A DNA stretch of 64,000 nt from Leucosporidium creatinivorum (GCA_001600635.1 BCKL01000020.1:1-64000); one strand, 5' to 3'. Numbered from the stretch's first letter, positions 33,240-45,669 are shown. Notes: generated by a model not told the origin, from the sequence alone. Numbers and translations: made by a program.

Positions 33240-33857
33240 GTGATACGGCAGCACTCGATCCCCGCTCTGCACTCCACCACATCTCCCACCGACGACCTCG
33301 TCCAGTTCGAGAACACCCCTCTTCCCTTCCCCTCTCCGCTCGCACCGCTTGAGCTCAGACGTCCGTTTGCTCCTTGCCCTCCCACCATTCACTTTGCTCG
33401 TCTCGCTCGTTTCGCCCTCTTCGACAGCTCGCTCAGCTGGGACAAAAAGACAGCTCTACTACTCCCTTCTACCACCCTCGCCCGCTCTCCCCTCGTCGTC
33501 GAAGGAGCCGCTCTCGAAGCTGGGAAGAAGGACAGGACCGGGCGCTGTGCTGAGGAGGGACGTTCGGAAGGGACTGCTCGGAGTCGACGTTTGCTGCTCA
33601 AGGTGAGTAGTACTGTTTTGTTAACGAGCATGGGGCGTTGTGCGTGTGCTCACAGGCGGCTGAGAGGGCGAGAAGGGGCGAGAGGGAGCCGAGCAGGGTG
33701 CGGTCGAGCTGGAAGGCAAGAGCTGATGGGTCGCAGCAAGCTGGAGAGCTTCAGAGGGTCAAACTGAAACGCGGGACTAACACCTGGCCTCCAAACACAG
33801 CTACGCTCCTCCCTTCTCCCCCCTCGACCCATCGCCGAGCTCCACCCCTCCGCCGAG
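33240..33857 (+). repeat. shared 5' block Y, copy 1 (upstream of F-box B)
   Basis: Matches the minus strand at 46290-45670, upstream of F-box C. Long exact words are shared, such as GACAGCTCGCTCAGCTGGGA and CCACCCTCGCCCGCTCTCCC, and the final GCCTCCAAACACAGCTACGC before the ATG. A peptide frame (FALFDSSLSWD, then LARSPLVVE) is partly shared but shifts frame between copies. A GTGAGT donor-like site follows GCTGCTCAAG at ~33602. Confidence 0.8.
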
Positions 33858-35030
33858 ATGGCCGTCATTCAAGATCTTCCAGCCGAGCTGCTCATCCGCA
33901 TCCTAGATCTAGCCGTGGAGGGTCAAAGCGGTACCCCAAACGGAAGGAAACTGAGGGCCACCCTCTGCCGGACTGCGCTGGTCGCGACAAGCTGGAGAGG
34001 TCCCTCGCAGGCGTCACTCTCGTCTCTCTTCGCAGCGTACAGAAGTGACAGAGCGTTTTCGCGGTATTTCAAACGGCTCTCGGGGCGTGGGCCAGCTCCC
34101 TTCACGTGTATGAGGCTGTTGGAGGCCCCCGGACGCCCCGATCAGAGCTCTGAGGCAGCCGATGAGCTTGCGATGCTAGTTGAGCACAACGTCAACTTGC
34201 AAGAGTTGCTCATAGATGTGGACTCGCTGCGTCTGACTGCCGCTCACTCCCCGCTGGTCCGAGGTGCATACGTCGCCGTTCTGGTCTACGCCGAGGCTCC
34301 CAAGCCTCTCGCGCCTCAAGATTACGCAAGTTGACGCTGCGGCAAGACATCGAGGTGGACGAAAATTTCGCTTCGACCGTGCCGCTCACGTTGGACACCC
34401 TCGAGATCACCTCCTCCCTCCTCAACTTGCCCTCCTTCCTTCACCCGCTCTCAGTCACCTCGCCTAACCTCACTCGCCTCGCACTCGACTGCTGGAGCCG
34501 ACCCCTTCCTCCCGGACTTCTCGAAGCTCTAAAAAATGCTGCCTTTCAACTCAGGCAGCTGAGCATCAATTCAGACGCGTACAGGGCCGAGCACCGTCGC
34601 GCTAGCCTCGCCTCACTCACGGCGTTTATTTCCGCCTGCACTTCACTAACCGCTCTCGACCTACACGGCCTTGGCCCATCCGACCTCAACCAACTTCTAT
34701 CTCTCCTCCCTTCACCTCTCACCCTCCTCAGCACGTCCCACCATTCCCTTCCCAACGAGGATTCGGAGCAAACGATCAAGGACCTCGTCAGGGTGCTCAA
34801 CCTACCCTGCATGGTGCAGCTACGCCGATGGAGGATTGAGACGTCCTACTCCACGTCCACCGAGCTCGAGTAACATACTATCAGCCGCAGCGAGAGGAAT
34901 GGGAGGCCGCGTGTGTGGCCCGAGGCGTCGAGCCACGCGGCGATGAGCGCTACTTCACGGGTGAGCACTGAGCTCTATCCCATCTCTTCTTTCGTCCACA
35001 TGCTGAGCCTCTTCTCTCGCTACAGACTGA
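33858..35030 (+). pseudogene. F-box protein, copy B, with one frame break near the C-terminus
   Basis: Starts MAVIQDLPAELLIRILDLAV (F-box), then CRTALVATSWRGPSQASL. A phase-1 intron follows LVRG; the best acceptor gives SRASRLRKLTLRQDI. Leucine-rich segments follow (LPSFLHPLSVTSPNLTRLAL, LTAFISACTSLTALDLHGLG), then NLPCMVQLRRWRIETSYSTS. The frame ends in TAA at 34871, while the family C-terminus (EEWEAACVARGVEPRGDERY) lies in another frame from ~34873. I found no acceptable intron to join them, so one small indel or an assembly error is likely. The stop-bearing microexon is present (35026-35050, ACTGA at 35026-35030). A truncated but expressed protein is also possible. Confidence 0.6.
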
Positions 35031-35050
35031 CGACGTACTGGCTCGAAACG

Positions 35051-36560
35051 GTGCGCAAGCTTCTCACTCTACCAGCTCGGCGCTCGCCCGACCTCGGCGC
35101 TGACCCTCTTCGCTTGTTGCAGACGTGCTGGAAGGATGTTGAAGCGTACGAGTGGGAGCCTGCTGTTTAGGACTTGGTGGTGTACTTTCACGATGTGCGA
35201 TGAACGGCTTCTGTCGTTTCTAATCTTTCGAGGCGACTCGGGGCTCGCTCCAGCTCGCCGGCCCTTAGGAGAAACGAAACGCCAAGCTGTGGCTTTTCGC
35301 GGATCAGAGAGTGCTAGTAGAAAGGTTTATAGACTTGACTCTCTGTGTTCGCTCCAAGAATCTGTAGGGAAGACCCGGGCTCTCTTCGCCTTTTGCAGAT
35401 CTCGCGCGCAGGATTATCGCCGAACTGATCTCGCTGCCGCTTAACTCCTTATTCGGCCAGAGAGGGTTCTGAGGGTCGTCAGAGGTGGGATCTCGATTCT
35501 TCTCGGCTACTGAGGTCAGCTCGGTGGTAGCAGTCTCGCTGCTCTGTTCTCCTTCACCCAGCGCGCGGGCGAAAGCGCCGAGCTTCCGTTCGGCTCCCCC
35601 TCACCTCCCTCCTAGTGCCCCGCGCAAAACGTCAATATCTTCGTTAGATGCACAACGTCTCGTTCTTTCTGCGTCTTCCACACCCGCCGTCTTCTTCGCC
35701 TTTTCCGTCGCCTGCAATCGCACCTCGGCGCCGCTCGGCGCTCGTTTTACAAGCGACAGCAGACCCACGAAGCAGGCCGCTGATGAGCAGCACTCAGTAT
35801 CTGCTCATCATACGACACGGTCTGCTGATCCCTTGCAGCGAGACAAGCCCAAGCCTGAAGCGCAGGATTAGAGTCGGCGCTAACCAGACTCGGGGAAGGG
35901 GAAGGGGGAAAGAGGGAGGAAGGGAGGGAGGGGAGTTGCCCCGTCGGCTTGCGGAGAGCGAGATACAGAAGAGGGACCGCCGTACATCCTCCCAAGTCGA
36001 GTCAGGTCTGGTTTGAGCGTGACGAGCAAGAAAGCGAGATGACCGAGCTCAAAGGGGCGGCTCGATTTGGAGAGCTGTAGGCGATCAGCGGGTGAGCTGG
36101 TAAGGCGAGGGTGTCTTAAATGTAGCTCTGTAGTGCTGCAGAAGTTGTTCCCTGGTAACCAGTCTTTCAAGCCGATTGCTGTTGGACATCGAGCCGAACG
36201 CTCTTGCCTCGCTTGCTTGTTCTGAGCAGAGGAGCGCGTTTGCACCTCTCGCTCCAACCCTTACCTCGTCTGCTCGTCTCTACCGCCCTCGTCTCACTCG
36301 CTACCAGCAGCTGTAGCACATTCGTCTTTAGACGGACAAGGATATACACACTTTCTGCACCGCATCCAGCCTCCCTTTAGCGGCCTCAACGGGCGAGGAG
36401 TTGCGCATCCCCCTCCCCTCGTTGCCCCGCTCTCCGCACCTCCACAACTCGAGCTCTTCTACCACAGCTCAGCCTCTCTCATTAACTAGGACTACAAGAC
36501 TACAGCTTCCATCGCCTGCACCCCTGCCCCTCCCTCCCTCCGACGCCACCTCTCCAAACC
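35051..36560. other. intergenic region and MIG1 promoter
   Basis: About 1.5 kb between F-box B and the MIG1 start, at the edge of the inverted duplication. It includes a 3' UTR intron of copy B ending at ~35122. From ~36360 the sequence is pyrimidine-rich with CTACAG words just before the MIG1 ATG. No supported gene is seen; frames at 35485-36016 have no recognisable features. Confidence 0.4.
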
Positions 36561-38858
36561 ATGGCGAGCTCTGATCAACAGCCCGCCTCCGCTGGCAATC
36601 CTCCCGCCGCCAACGACCCTCGCTTCCAACTGGACGGCGCAGGGCATACTGCTCCAGGTGTAACCGCTGCTAGCTTCACCATTGACAAGTCACAGATCCC
36701 TCGGTACGTCTCTAAACCTCCAGCGCTTATCTCGCTCAGCGAACACGAACGCTGACTTCTTTCGTCTCTCTGCTGCAGCCCGTACAAGTGCCCACTGTGT
36801 GACCGAGCATTCTACCGTCTCGAGCATCAAACCCGTCACGTTCGCACTCACACGGGAGAGAAGCCTCACGCCTGCACCCACCCCGGGTGCGCCCATTCTC
36901 GCTTTCTCAGACCTCGGAGATCCTTCGCTGACTCCTACTCTGCTACAGCTGCGACAAGCGCTTCTCTCGCTCCGATGAGCTCACCCGTCACGTTCGCATC
37001 CACGCTTCGGACCGTGGCCGCAAGAAGGCTGCAGCTCAAGCCGCTGCCAATGGCGGAGCCAACTCGCCCGCTGCTGCCGCTCGCAAGATCAAGGGAACTC
37101 AGAGCAGAGGGGCTAGTCCTACTGAAGAGGTGTGTAGTACCTTCCATTCGATCCTCACGGATCTTCCTTGACGAGCTACACGCTTGCCGAGGCGCTCACA
37201 AAAACACTCGGGATCGCGCTCTCGAGTTTGGAGCTGACGCCTTTTTCGGTCCTCGGTTTTCTCACATCTTGTAGGGAGATGGATCGCCCGAACCAGTGCA
37301 TCGTGGACCTCAAGGCTACGGACCTCCCATGATGGGCTATGTAGGTTGCTCTCCCTTTTCGCCGCCTCGAAAAGAGAGCTAACGCGGTGCGGTCCCCCAG
37401 CCTTATCCCTATCCTCCCCCGCCGGGCTACCCTGGTTACGCCTACGCTCAGATGCCCATGTATCCTCCTTACGGCTATGCTCCTCCTCCTCCCAACCAAT
37501 ACGGCCCTCCCCCGACGGGCCACTACCCTCCGCCGCCTGGCTACCCCTACCAGCCTCCCCCGCACGTTCAGCAGCAGCAGCAGCAAGCTCAGCAGCAGCA
37601 GCAACAGCAGCAGCAGGGTCAGCAACAGGTGCAGGGCGGTTCGGGATCGTCTACTCCTGCTCAAGGACCCGGTGGGGACCGTCAGCCGTTGAACGCGTTG
37701 CTCGCCGCCGCCAGCGGACTGCAGGAGATGGAGCGCGAGAGGGAGCGCGGAGTCGAGGCTCAACAGCAGGACGTCAAGAATGGAGGAGGATCGCACCCTG
37801 GTAGCGCTTCTACCACTCCTTACGGTAGCTACGACCCGCAAGCGACCCCCTACTGGCCTTCGTACGGCGGTCTGCCTCACTACCCTCCTCCCGTCGCCAA
37901 TCCTCACTCGGCGGCCGTCGGCGGAGTCCTCGACGAGGTCAAGCACCCATCTTCCACCTCGCGCCAGAACCGCCGTCACCCTCATGCTCCCCACGCCCAC
38001 CCTCATCAGCCTCACGCCCTCCTGCCCAACGCCGACGACCCCGCTTCCCGTCACTCTCACTCCCACGACGCTTCGCACCCCGGCCACCACGTCTCCCTCT
38101 CGCGCACGCAACACCGCCACGCCTACTCGCCCTATGCCTACCCCGCCTCGGCCGACCAAAGCGCTGCCAACTCGCCGAGCGCTTCGCATTCGGGCGACGA
38201 GAGCGACGACGAGCACAAGGCTTCTCGCGCGCACCACCTCGCCGGCTCGGGCATTGGCATGGCTTCGCAGCCTGGTCAAGGACAAGCGCACGCCATCGGT
38301 CAACTACAGCAGGCGCTGGCATACCAGCTCACCCCCTCGACTTCGCCCGTCCTCGGCCCTCTTAAAGGCTTGACGATCCTCTCGGCGGCCAACTCGGTCG
38401 CTCCTTCGCGTGCTACTTCGCCCATCCACCTTCCTCCCCTCAAGCTCGGACCTTCGGAGGCGGGATCGAGCAACGAGACGAGCAGGACGGGATCGCCCTC
38501 TCAGGACTCGCAGCAATACGCCGTCGCTGCCGCTCAAGCGCAACAGCAAGCGCAAGCTCAAGTCCACGCTCAACAGCAAGCGCAACAGCAACGCGCGATG
38601 GCGCAACAGCAAGCCGCTCGTCAATCGCAGGCGCAGGCTCAAGCCCAAGCCGCTCACGCTCAGTTCAACAACGCCCGCAACGCCGCCGTCGCTGGCGCTG
38701 CTACGACTAGTCAATCCCACCCCGGTTCACCTACGAATGGAGGAGAGTACACCCCGCCGCTCGTGAGGAACACGAGCTTCCCCAACCCTTCGGGCGTGTT
38801 GGAGGGAGGGGATAGGAACTTGCCGAGCTTGAGCTCGTTGGGCGCGTTGTTCCAGGGT

Positions 38859-38892
<34 letters not shown>

Positions 38893-38933
38893 GCGGTCAG
38901 CAGGGTCAGGATGATAGGGCCATGCATATGTAG
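36561..38933 (+). CDS. MIG1: C2H2 zinc-finger repressor, Mig1/CreA type
   Basis: Five exons (36561-36703, 36779-36886, 36949-37129, 37275-37340, 37401-38933) total 2031 nt, 676 aa. Two C2H2 fingers lie at residues ~50-102: [20 protein letters not shown] and [20 protein letters not shown]. Residues such as R-L-E-H-Q-T-R-H and R-S-D-E-L-T-R-H are the DNA-contact helices of Mig1/CreA, which represses genes for alternative carbon sources in glucose by binding GC-rich boxes. After the fingers come a basic stretch, a Pro/Tyr-rich region ([19 protein letters not shown]), polyQ runs (near 37570-37620 and 38862-38892), His-rich and Ser-rich tracts. An intron interrupts finger 2 inside HPG|C. It sits in the spacer of the inverted duplication. 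Confidence 0.9.
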
Positions 38934-39812
38934 ATGTGATGAGCGACGATGTGAGTGGTCCCTGGGGGGGTTGAGCTCGATTCGACGATCACCGAACTTT
39001 GAGCTGACTCTGTCCTCCCTTAACAACAGATCCCAAACACCTCAAAACCACGCGACTGCCGACTACCCCTTCTCCTCTCCCCCGTCCACAATACGACCAC
39101 GACTTCTCATAACCCGCCTCCCTTCTGTGCCCTCTCCCTCCCCGCTACCTCCCCACTCCTCGACTCTTTCTCGATTCCTTTCTTCCAGTTACCCCCCCTT
39201 GCATCACCATAGACGCCTCGCAGCATCCGACTCTCCCTCGACTCGCCCACCAACTTCTCTCGCCCGAGGCAACGGATGACACGACCAACTCGACGACGAC
39301 GACGATGTCTGCGACAACATAGGCCACCCCCAATAGAGCTTTCCCCCTTTTCTCCCTTCTTGTTCGTTCCCCCTCATTCCCCTCCCTCCTCTCTAGCTTT
39401 CCCTCGCTCCCTCTCCCTTTGCTTCTCTCTCGGCCTTTGGATTTTGGCTGTAGCTGTGTAGGGGTTTGTGTGATCTCAAAAAAGTGATCTTCCACCTCTT
39501 GCGCGTAGACCGGAATCGCTGTCCCGAGAGCTGTGGGCGAAGAGACAGATGTGCGAGAAACGAGCGCCGAGATCTGGCTTGCTTCGGAGACTGCGAAGGC
39601 TCCGACAGCCGAGCCAACGGAAGAATGGCTCCCAGCGAGCTGCACCTTGATCTCTCCTCTCGGCCTGAAGCGCCGCTGCGTTGACTCTCAATAAGTCGGT
39701 GTATCGTGAGCCGAGGATCGAAAGCCTCGCCGAGCCGGCGTCGAAAAGCCCTTCGAGCGCGTTCAATGCACGTCCGCCATATCCCGACACTACACGAAAG
39801 GTCACTCCCCGC
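38934..39812. other. MIG1 3' flank, convergent with PML1
   Basis: About 880 bp between two convergent stops. The first 500 bp are strongly pyrimidine-rich (TCTCCC, CCTCCC) and may be a long MIG1 3' UTR; a possible 3' UTR intron starts with GTGAGT at 38950. A purine/pyrimidine triplet run (CGACGACGACGA) is at ~39290. No gene supported. Confidence 0.4.
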
Positions 39813-41324
39813 TCATTCAGCAAGCAACACATACTCTCTCGTACTGAACGCGAACTTGAGGACTGCGAGTTCGGCGAAGTCAGCTCTACCACCCACGCCT
39901 CAATTGTTCCACTCTGCTTCCCATCCGAGCTCTCGCCAAGACGGAGAGTAGAGAGAAAGAGAAGGAGGGAGAAGAGCAGAACAGCCGAAACTCACCATCC
40001 CCACTCTTGACCTCGTAATACCTCGAAGCCGGGACGTTGGCATCGTTGACCATGGTGCCGTTTGCCGAGTCGAGGTCGATGATGTAGGGCCTGATTGTGC
40101 GGTCGAGCGGGCAGTGCAGATAGCGAGTGTGGTGAGGAGAGAGGGTTGGGAAGGAGAAGAGACGGGAGAGAAGGAGAGAAAGAGAAGGGGAGGGTCAGCG
40201 CCGAACCGAACCCTTTCTCGACGACCGAAGCAACGAAGACGGAAGAGCAAGAGGGTCGAAGGGAGGAGAGGGAAGAGCATACTTGGTAACGCTCTTCGTA
40301 TCCCCAAACTCATTCCTCTCGACCACCTGCCTGAATTGGAGGACGGCGTGCTGCTTGGACGTCGAGGGGTGGTCGATGGGGATGTCGACGACCTGTGAAG
40401 TGGCGCGAGGGGGGCGGAGAGGTAGCGTAGGAAGGAGCGCCGAACCGCGAAGAATGGAGGAATGTGCGCGAGCGAGGAAGGAGATGGGAGAGAGAGGTCA
40501 GCGAGCGGAAAGAGAGAGAGAGGCGAGGAAGGAAGGACAAGACGTACGATCCGATCTCGGCCGAGCAGGTAAGCGCTTTGACGATGTACATGGATGAGGT
40601 CTGTGGTAGAGCACCACTGTCAGCCAGCAGCCCTTCCTCGCTCATCCTCCCCCCAACTCCGCTCTCGCCCAGACTCCGAGACTCACCGACCTGCTCCTTG
40701 CCTTTGAAGACGTACATCCTCCAATTCTTGACAGGTTTCCTCGCCTCGGGAGGCTCGTTGTACTTGAGTACCACGCCGCGGAGGGTGCTATTGCGAGTGG
40801 TTGAGGGACAGAGAGAGGTCAGTCAGTTTCGGCGTCTCGTGACTCGGTACAGCAGCAGGGAGAGCAGAGTATAGTAGAGATGGTAGTACATACTTTGTCT
40901 CTGCAGCCAATGCGCCCGAGGGAGCGAAATTGGGTTCGATAGGCTTGATGGGCTCCTTGCCTTCTCCGTCGCCCTCCCCTGCTCCTCCTCCTCTGGTGAC
41001 TCCTCCCGCTCCTGCACCTGATACCAGCTCCTGCTGCGAAGGTAACGGTCCTCTTTCCCTTTCCCGCTTATCGAGCTGCAGCGAAGGTCGACCAGGACTA
41101 ACAGCTCGAGGTCTGTCCTCCTCGCGTCTCCTAGGGCTTCGGCTCCTACTCCTGCGCCTAGTATCCCTGCGATCATCATAGTCGTCCCCTTCTCGCCTGG
41201 AGCTGCCCCCTCGTCGTTCCCTCTCGTCACGGTCGCGGTAAGAGCTGGAGCGCCTCTCGTCTTGCTGGGGTCGTCTAGGAGGAGGCGAGCGAGAGCGGGA
41301 GCGGTACGAGTCTGGTGGGGACAT
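39813..41324 (-). CDS. PML1: FHA-domain protein, Pml1/SNIP1 family
   Basis: Pml1/SNIP1 is a subunit of the RES pre-mRNA retention and splicing complex in the nucleus. The start MSPPDSYRSRSRSPPPRRPQ opens an RS/RD/RE-rich N-terminus. Then the family core runs: EPNFAPSGALAAETN, LKYNEPPEARKPVKNWRMYV, FKGKEQ, IHVHRQSAYLLGRDRI, VVDIPIDHPSTSKQHAVLQF, RPYIIDLDSANGTMVNDANV and VLKFAFSTREYVLLAE to TGA. The FHA signatures GRD, SKQHA and NGT are all present. Several introns of 60-140 nt interrupt it; exon ends were placed by reading phase and homology. It diverges from the next gene with 645 bp between starts. Confidence 0.9.
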
Positions 41325-41969
41325 TGACTAGTAGTCGCTGCTGCTGTAAGAGAAGAGACGAGGTGATGTGAAGTGGTCGAAGGGAGAGACCCCAAGGCTG
41401 AGATTCGGCGAGAGTTGAAGCGACCCCTTTGGTTCGGCTGAAGAGCAGGCTCGGCTTGGGGGCGTGAAGGCGGTAGGAATATAATTCAACGTTTAGTAAG
41501 GAGGGAATCTGGAGCTTCGTTAAATTGGGTACAGCTTGAAGGAGCCGGCCGCTGTTTCAGGAGCGAGCTGGATGAGACAAGCGCTGCGAAAGGAAGGGGA
41601 GCAGCAAGGGGCTGACCAAGGGTTAGCCATCTCTCTGCCGCTTGATATACTCAGCTACAGCTTGTCATACAGCCAAAGACCGAGGGCCGAGCGCACAGAC
41701 CTTGACTTCGGCGCTTGCACCCCCCTCATCTCGCGCTCCCCCCTTCGCTCGTGCTCGTAGCCTTTGTTCGCCTCTCTCCCTCTCGCCTTTTGGCTTCGTC
41801 TCTCAACTCGATTCGCCCGGATCAGGCGCCTATTGGACAGCAGCAGCTCACTGCTACACCTACCGTCCTACAGCTCTCCTTCTACAGTACAGCACCACAG
41901 GTGCGTCCCCCATCTCGCTTCATCCGTCTCGTCTCAAACTCACCCGTGCGCTTAATCACACAGAGAAAC
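41325..41969. promoter_or_regulatory. divergent promoter region with a 5' UTR intron
   Basis: 645 bp between the PML1 start (minus) and the next start (plus). Just before ATG 41970 lies CAG|GTGCGT at ~41899 and an acceptor CACACAG at ~41962. This suggests a 5' UTR intron. Several CTACAG words lie at 41651-41890. Confidence 0.5.
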
Positions 41970-44118
41970 ATGTCCCCGGGACCATCCTCTTCCTTTTCCC
42001 TCCCCGCTCAACCGCACCCTCGCCTCCCTTCCATCAGTCAAATGCACTCCAACCCCAGCTCCACCTCCTCGTCCTCGTACCGCCGCGCATCCGCTCTCGA
42101 GATCCCTCCCTTTCGTCCTCCCTCAGAAGGTGGGCCACCACGTCGATTGAGTACAGGAGGCTTCCCTTCTGTTTTCGCACTCCCTGGCGTACAGGAGAGG
42201 GAGAGGGAAGTGGTCGAAGGTTTGGGGATTAGAGGAGCCGAGACGGAGATGGAGAATGGGCCAGCAGCTGGTGCTCCTGCGCTGAGGGAGAGTAGGAAAC
42301 GGAGGAGTGATCCACAAGGCTATGGAGGAGGAGATCGAGCAGAAGAGTAAGTCTCTCATTGCAGCTCGGACGTCCCGCTCGGCGCTGAGCCTCCCACTCC
42401 GAAACAGTCCCTCAGCGCCCCAGCACATCAAACGCGAGCCCTCAACCAACGGCTCCTCCTCCCCCAAATCCCTCTCCGGCCGAGACTCCCCCTCCAACAC
42501 CCACAAACGACCACGCACCGCCGGTCCTTCACTCGACTCTCTCGCCTCCGCCGCCTCCTCCATCCTCTCTCGAGAATCCCACGCCCACTCCGCTTCAGCT
42601 ATGCAGGGGTCTTTCCCTTCTTCCTCCTCTTCACTCGCTCTCCCTGCGCCTTCTCCCTCTATGCACGCCTCCTCGCCCATCGGCCTCAACTTCACCGACG
42701 CCCGCCAAGCCGAGCAAGTCCAACTCACGATGAGCATGCGTGAGCAGCAGATGCGGGAGATCGAGCGTCGGCGTGCGGGTGGATCTTCCACCCCTTCGAC
42801 AGCAGGCGGAGGAGTGCAGGGGCTCAATAACGCTTTGGGGAAACTGAGGGCGGGCAAGGAGAAGGAGCGAGCGGCGAGTCATCATCAGCAGGCGGAAAAG
42901 GAGAAGGAGAGGGAAGAGGCTGCCACGCTGGGGAAGCGGAGAGGCGGGGATGCGAGGGAGAAGACCAAGAATCTGACGGTCGTCACAGGGTATGGAGGGG
43001 AGGCGGCGCAGGGAGCGTTGAGGAGCGCGCCGGCTAAGGTCTCGCAGGTGCCTCCTTCGACGAGCAGAGCTGGTCCGCCGCCTCAGACGGCATACCCTTC
43101 GTACAGGGAACAACCACCCCCTTCTGCCCGAGAGCGAGATACCCCACCTCAACCCTCAGCGACCAACGGGCATCGTCGCCGACCATCCACCACTACACTC
43201 CCCTCGCAGCACGCTCCCTACCCCTCCGTAACCCATCCTTACCCCTCGACCTCTTCCTCCTCCCAAGCCACACGCCACCTCCCACCACCCCTCCACACCT
43301 CCCGCTACTCTCACGGCAGCAGCAGTGTTCGAGATCGCTCGCCGCCTCCCTCCGCCTCTTACGCTCAACAGCAACACCAGTACGCCTCTACCTCCTCCAA
43401 CGGCGGTCCAGCACAATACCTTTACTCCAACCCAGCCGGCGGCCCCCTCTCCCCCATCCCCCGTCTCGCTCCCGGCGATCCTCGCGCCCCTCCTCCTCCT
43501 CCTCAATCCGCCCGTCTCGAAGCCCAATACCCCCCTCTCTCCGCCCGCGACCGCGAAGGCGCCCAGTCACCCTCCTCCACCCCCAGTTCCGCATCAAGCA
43601 AAACGGCCTTCCTCTCCCTCTTCTCTACCTTCTACGACTCGCTCTCCGACTCTCGGATCCTGAGCCGAACGCTCGAGGGACAGATTACCAAGAGTAGTGC
43701 GCTGTTGGCTACGTTGCAGGATTCTGGGAGGGTGTTTGAGGAGATGGTGGATAGGGCTGTTGGGGAGGTGAGGAGGGAGGTGGGTGGGGAGGTGAGAGCG
43801 CTGGAGGGGAGGGTGGGAAGGTTAGAGAAGCTGCTTGGAGGCGGGAGTGAGGAGCGAGGGGAGGACGAGCAGGGTGAGTCCGGGGAGAGGAGGGAAAATG
43901 TATGGGAGAGGCTGGAGAGGTTGGAAAAGATGTTGGAGGGGAGGCAGGGCGACGACGATGGCGCCGAAATGGGCAAGGACAAGGGCGAGGAGGTCGCCCC
44001 GGTGGAGAAGGAAGGCGAGCCGAGCAGAGATGGGTCCTCGACGCGTGAGGGGAGCGCCGTCGTCGCTGGGGAGGAAGAGGAGGACGAGCTGGACGAGGAG
44101 CAGGCGATGGAGAAGTAG
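41970..44118 (+). CDS. Ser/Pro-rich protein with C-terminal coiled coil, unknown
   Basis: Two exons (41970-42346, 42408-44118) total 2088 nt, 695 aa. The start MSPGPSSSFSLPAQPHPRLP is low-complexity; RRASALEIPPFRPPSEGG and PSVFALPG look like short motifs. Exon 2 has a charged helix (MSMREQQMREIERRRAGG, and KEKERAASHHQQAEKEKER) and a long Pro/Ser/Tyr-rich part. A likely conserved domain follows from KTAFLSLFSTFYDSLSDSRI through TLEGQITKSSALLATLQDSG to a coiled coil (VRALEGRVGRLEKLLGG, WERLERLEKMLEG). The tail is acidic (EEEEDELDEEQAMEK). I do not recognise the family. A regulator or scaffold is possible but not shown. It sits in the spacer of the inverted duplication. Confidence 0.75.
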
Positions 44119-44484
44119 ACGCCGAGCAGCAGTGGAGCAGTAGTAGTCTTATGATCCGTCTCATGCAGTAACTAGTCTTTGCTTATGTTCGCTTCCCGAT
44201 CCGCGAACGACTCTCAATCTCGCTTGCTGACTCGGTGTCTCTCGATAGCCTTCGCGGCGCTCACAAGCTGTCGTCGCCGAGCTGCGTGACTGAGGTACAA
44301 AGCAAGCTTCATCACACATCGAGGGTATCACACTACCCTTCAGGCTATTCCTCCTCCCTTCGTACATCGTATCGTAGTCCAGCGTATCCTGCGCGACGGT
44401 GAAGGTGGTCAGCGCCGAGCTCAAGCGAGGGCCGAGCTGGCAGAGTGAGAGGCCTGCGCACCATCACAAGCCGGCGCGTGGTCA

Positions 44485-45669
44485 TCAGTCTGCAGTGACA
44501 AAAGCAGGATCAGCTTGTGGTCGACGTAAGAGCCGGGAGAGCAGCTCACCTGTGAAGTATCGCTCGTCGCCGCGAGGTTCGATCCCCCGAGCTCCGCAAG
44601 CTGCGCGCCACGCTTCCATTGGCCGCTCCGCTATGTCCCTCGTACGCAGGCTCTGGTTGTCGGTATACCAGCACAATCTCCAGCGCTGAAGCTGTGCCAT
44701 GCAGGGATACTCAAAGACGCCAGACAAGTGCACCGTCACTAAGTCCCGCTCCTCTTGCAACGTCCGAAGGCGAAGTTCGACCTGAAGTAGTCGGAGAGGG
44801 GCCGTGACGAGTCGTAGCAGTGTGTTCAAGTCGGAAGGGCTGAAGGTGTCGAGCTCGAGGGAAGTGAGGAGGGTGCACTTGGAGAGGAAGCGATCCAGAG
44901 CGAGGCAGCCGTCGCCTCCTTCCAGCGGCGAGGTCGGGTTGAGTTCGAGATGAAGATGGCGAAGTTGAGGTGCGAGATCGTGTAGAGATGCGTTATACGT
45001 GTCGGAGAGATGGTAGTCCCACGTATTGAGGGTGAGCCGAGTAAGATGCGGGGCGACGGTCGACAGAGGGAGCATGAGAGAAGGGAGCTCACATAGGTCT
45101 GAGTAGATGTGGAGAGCTTCCAGCATCAACGGTGCGTACCGCTCGACAGTCTCACCCCGAACGATTGAGCCAGAAAGCGTCAGTCGCCGTATTCCTGGTT
45201 GAAGGTCGCCGGTCAGCTTGATTCGGCGTTTGCTGTTCATTCAGCGTGAAGCCTCAAGAATACCTTTGAGCAGGCGAGCATGGGCGTCAGTAAGCGTTAT
45301 GCTATTCACTACGACTTCAAGCTCTTGCAGTGCGACCTGTCGCTCTTGGAGGCGACTTAGCCGAGCAAGTTCATCCGCCGAGCTTTCCTCGCGGCCAAGG
45401 GTAAGGCGCTTCAGTCTGTGGATTGTTGGGCTGGTAGAGGCGTCGAGAAGACCAAGGTATCGTTCCCATAGATCACTACTGTCACGAACCGCCAAAGTCG
45501 AGACGAGGAGGTCCTGCGAAGGTGCACACCAGCTGCGGGCGACGAGAGCTGTGCGGGCAAAGGTGCACCTCGTATTGAGACTGTCGGAGCTGAAGCGGCC
45601 CGTCTTCTCTTCTGTGAGCTCGAGGATTCGGTAGAGGATCTCGGGCGGCAGATCTTGGATTACGGCCAT
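44485..45669 (-). CDS. F-box protein, copy C
   Basis: Exons 45264-45669, 44550-45194 and 44485-44489 (within a 28-nt exon 44462-44489) total 1056 nt, 351 aa. Start MAVIQDLPPEILYRILELTE is an F-box; CTFARTALVARSWCAPSQDL follows. Leucine-rich part: LCELPSLMLPLSTVAPHLTR, LDRFLSKCTLLTSLELDTFS. C-terminus MAQLQRWRLCWYTDNQ, then EAWRAACGARGIEPRGDERY and FTD-stop. The intron before the last exon can also be read through in frame to the same TGA. Skipping the 28-nt exon would give GYAGLRYDVRREEE. The 406-nt first exon has exactly the length of that in copy E. Predicted partner is Skp1 of SCF; the CUL1 gene lies 6 kb away. Confidence 0.85.

Larger units (their letters stand above)
30100..35050 (+). 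repeat. left arm of a diverged inverted duplication
   Basis: This arm reads, left to right: small unidentified gene copy, shared block X, F-box copy A, shared block Y, F-box copy B. The same order is found on the opposite strand at 44462-49230. Matches are strongest in non-coding flanks: block X, block Y and the 3' flank of copy A. The F-box coding regions have diverged much more. Confidence 0.85.

Noticed and set aside
37176-38303. 375-aa open frame antisense to MIG1
   Set aside because: Shadow of the low-complexity GC-rich MIG1 exon: Arg/Val/Leu-rich, no domain, no splice logic.
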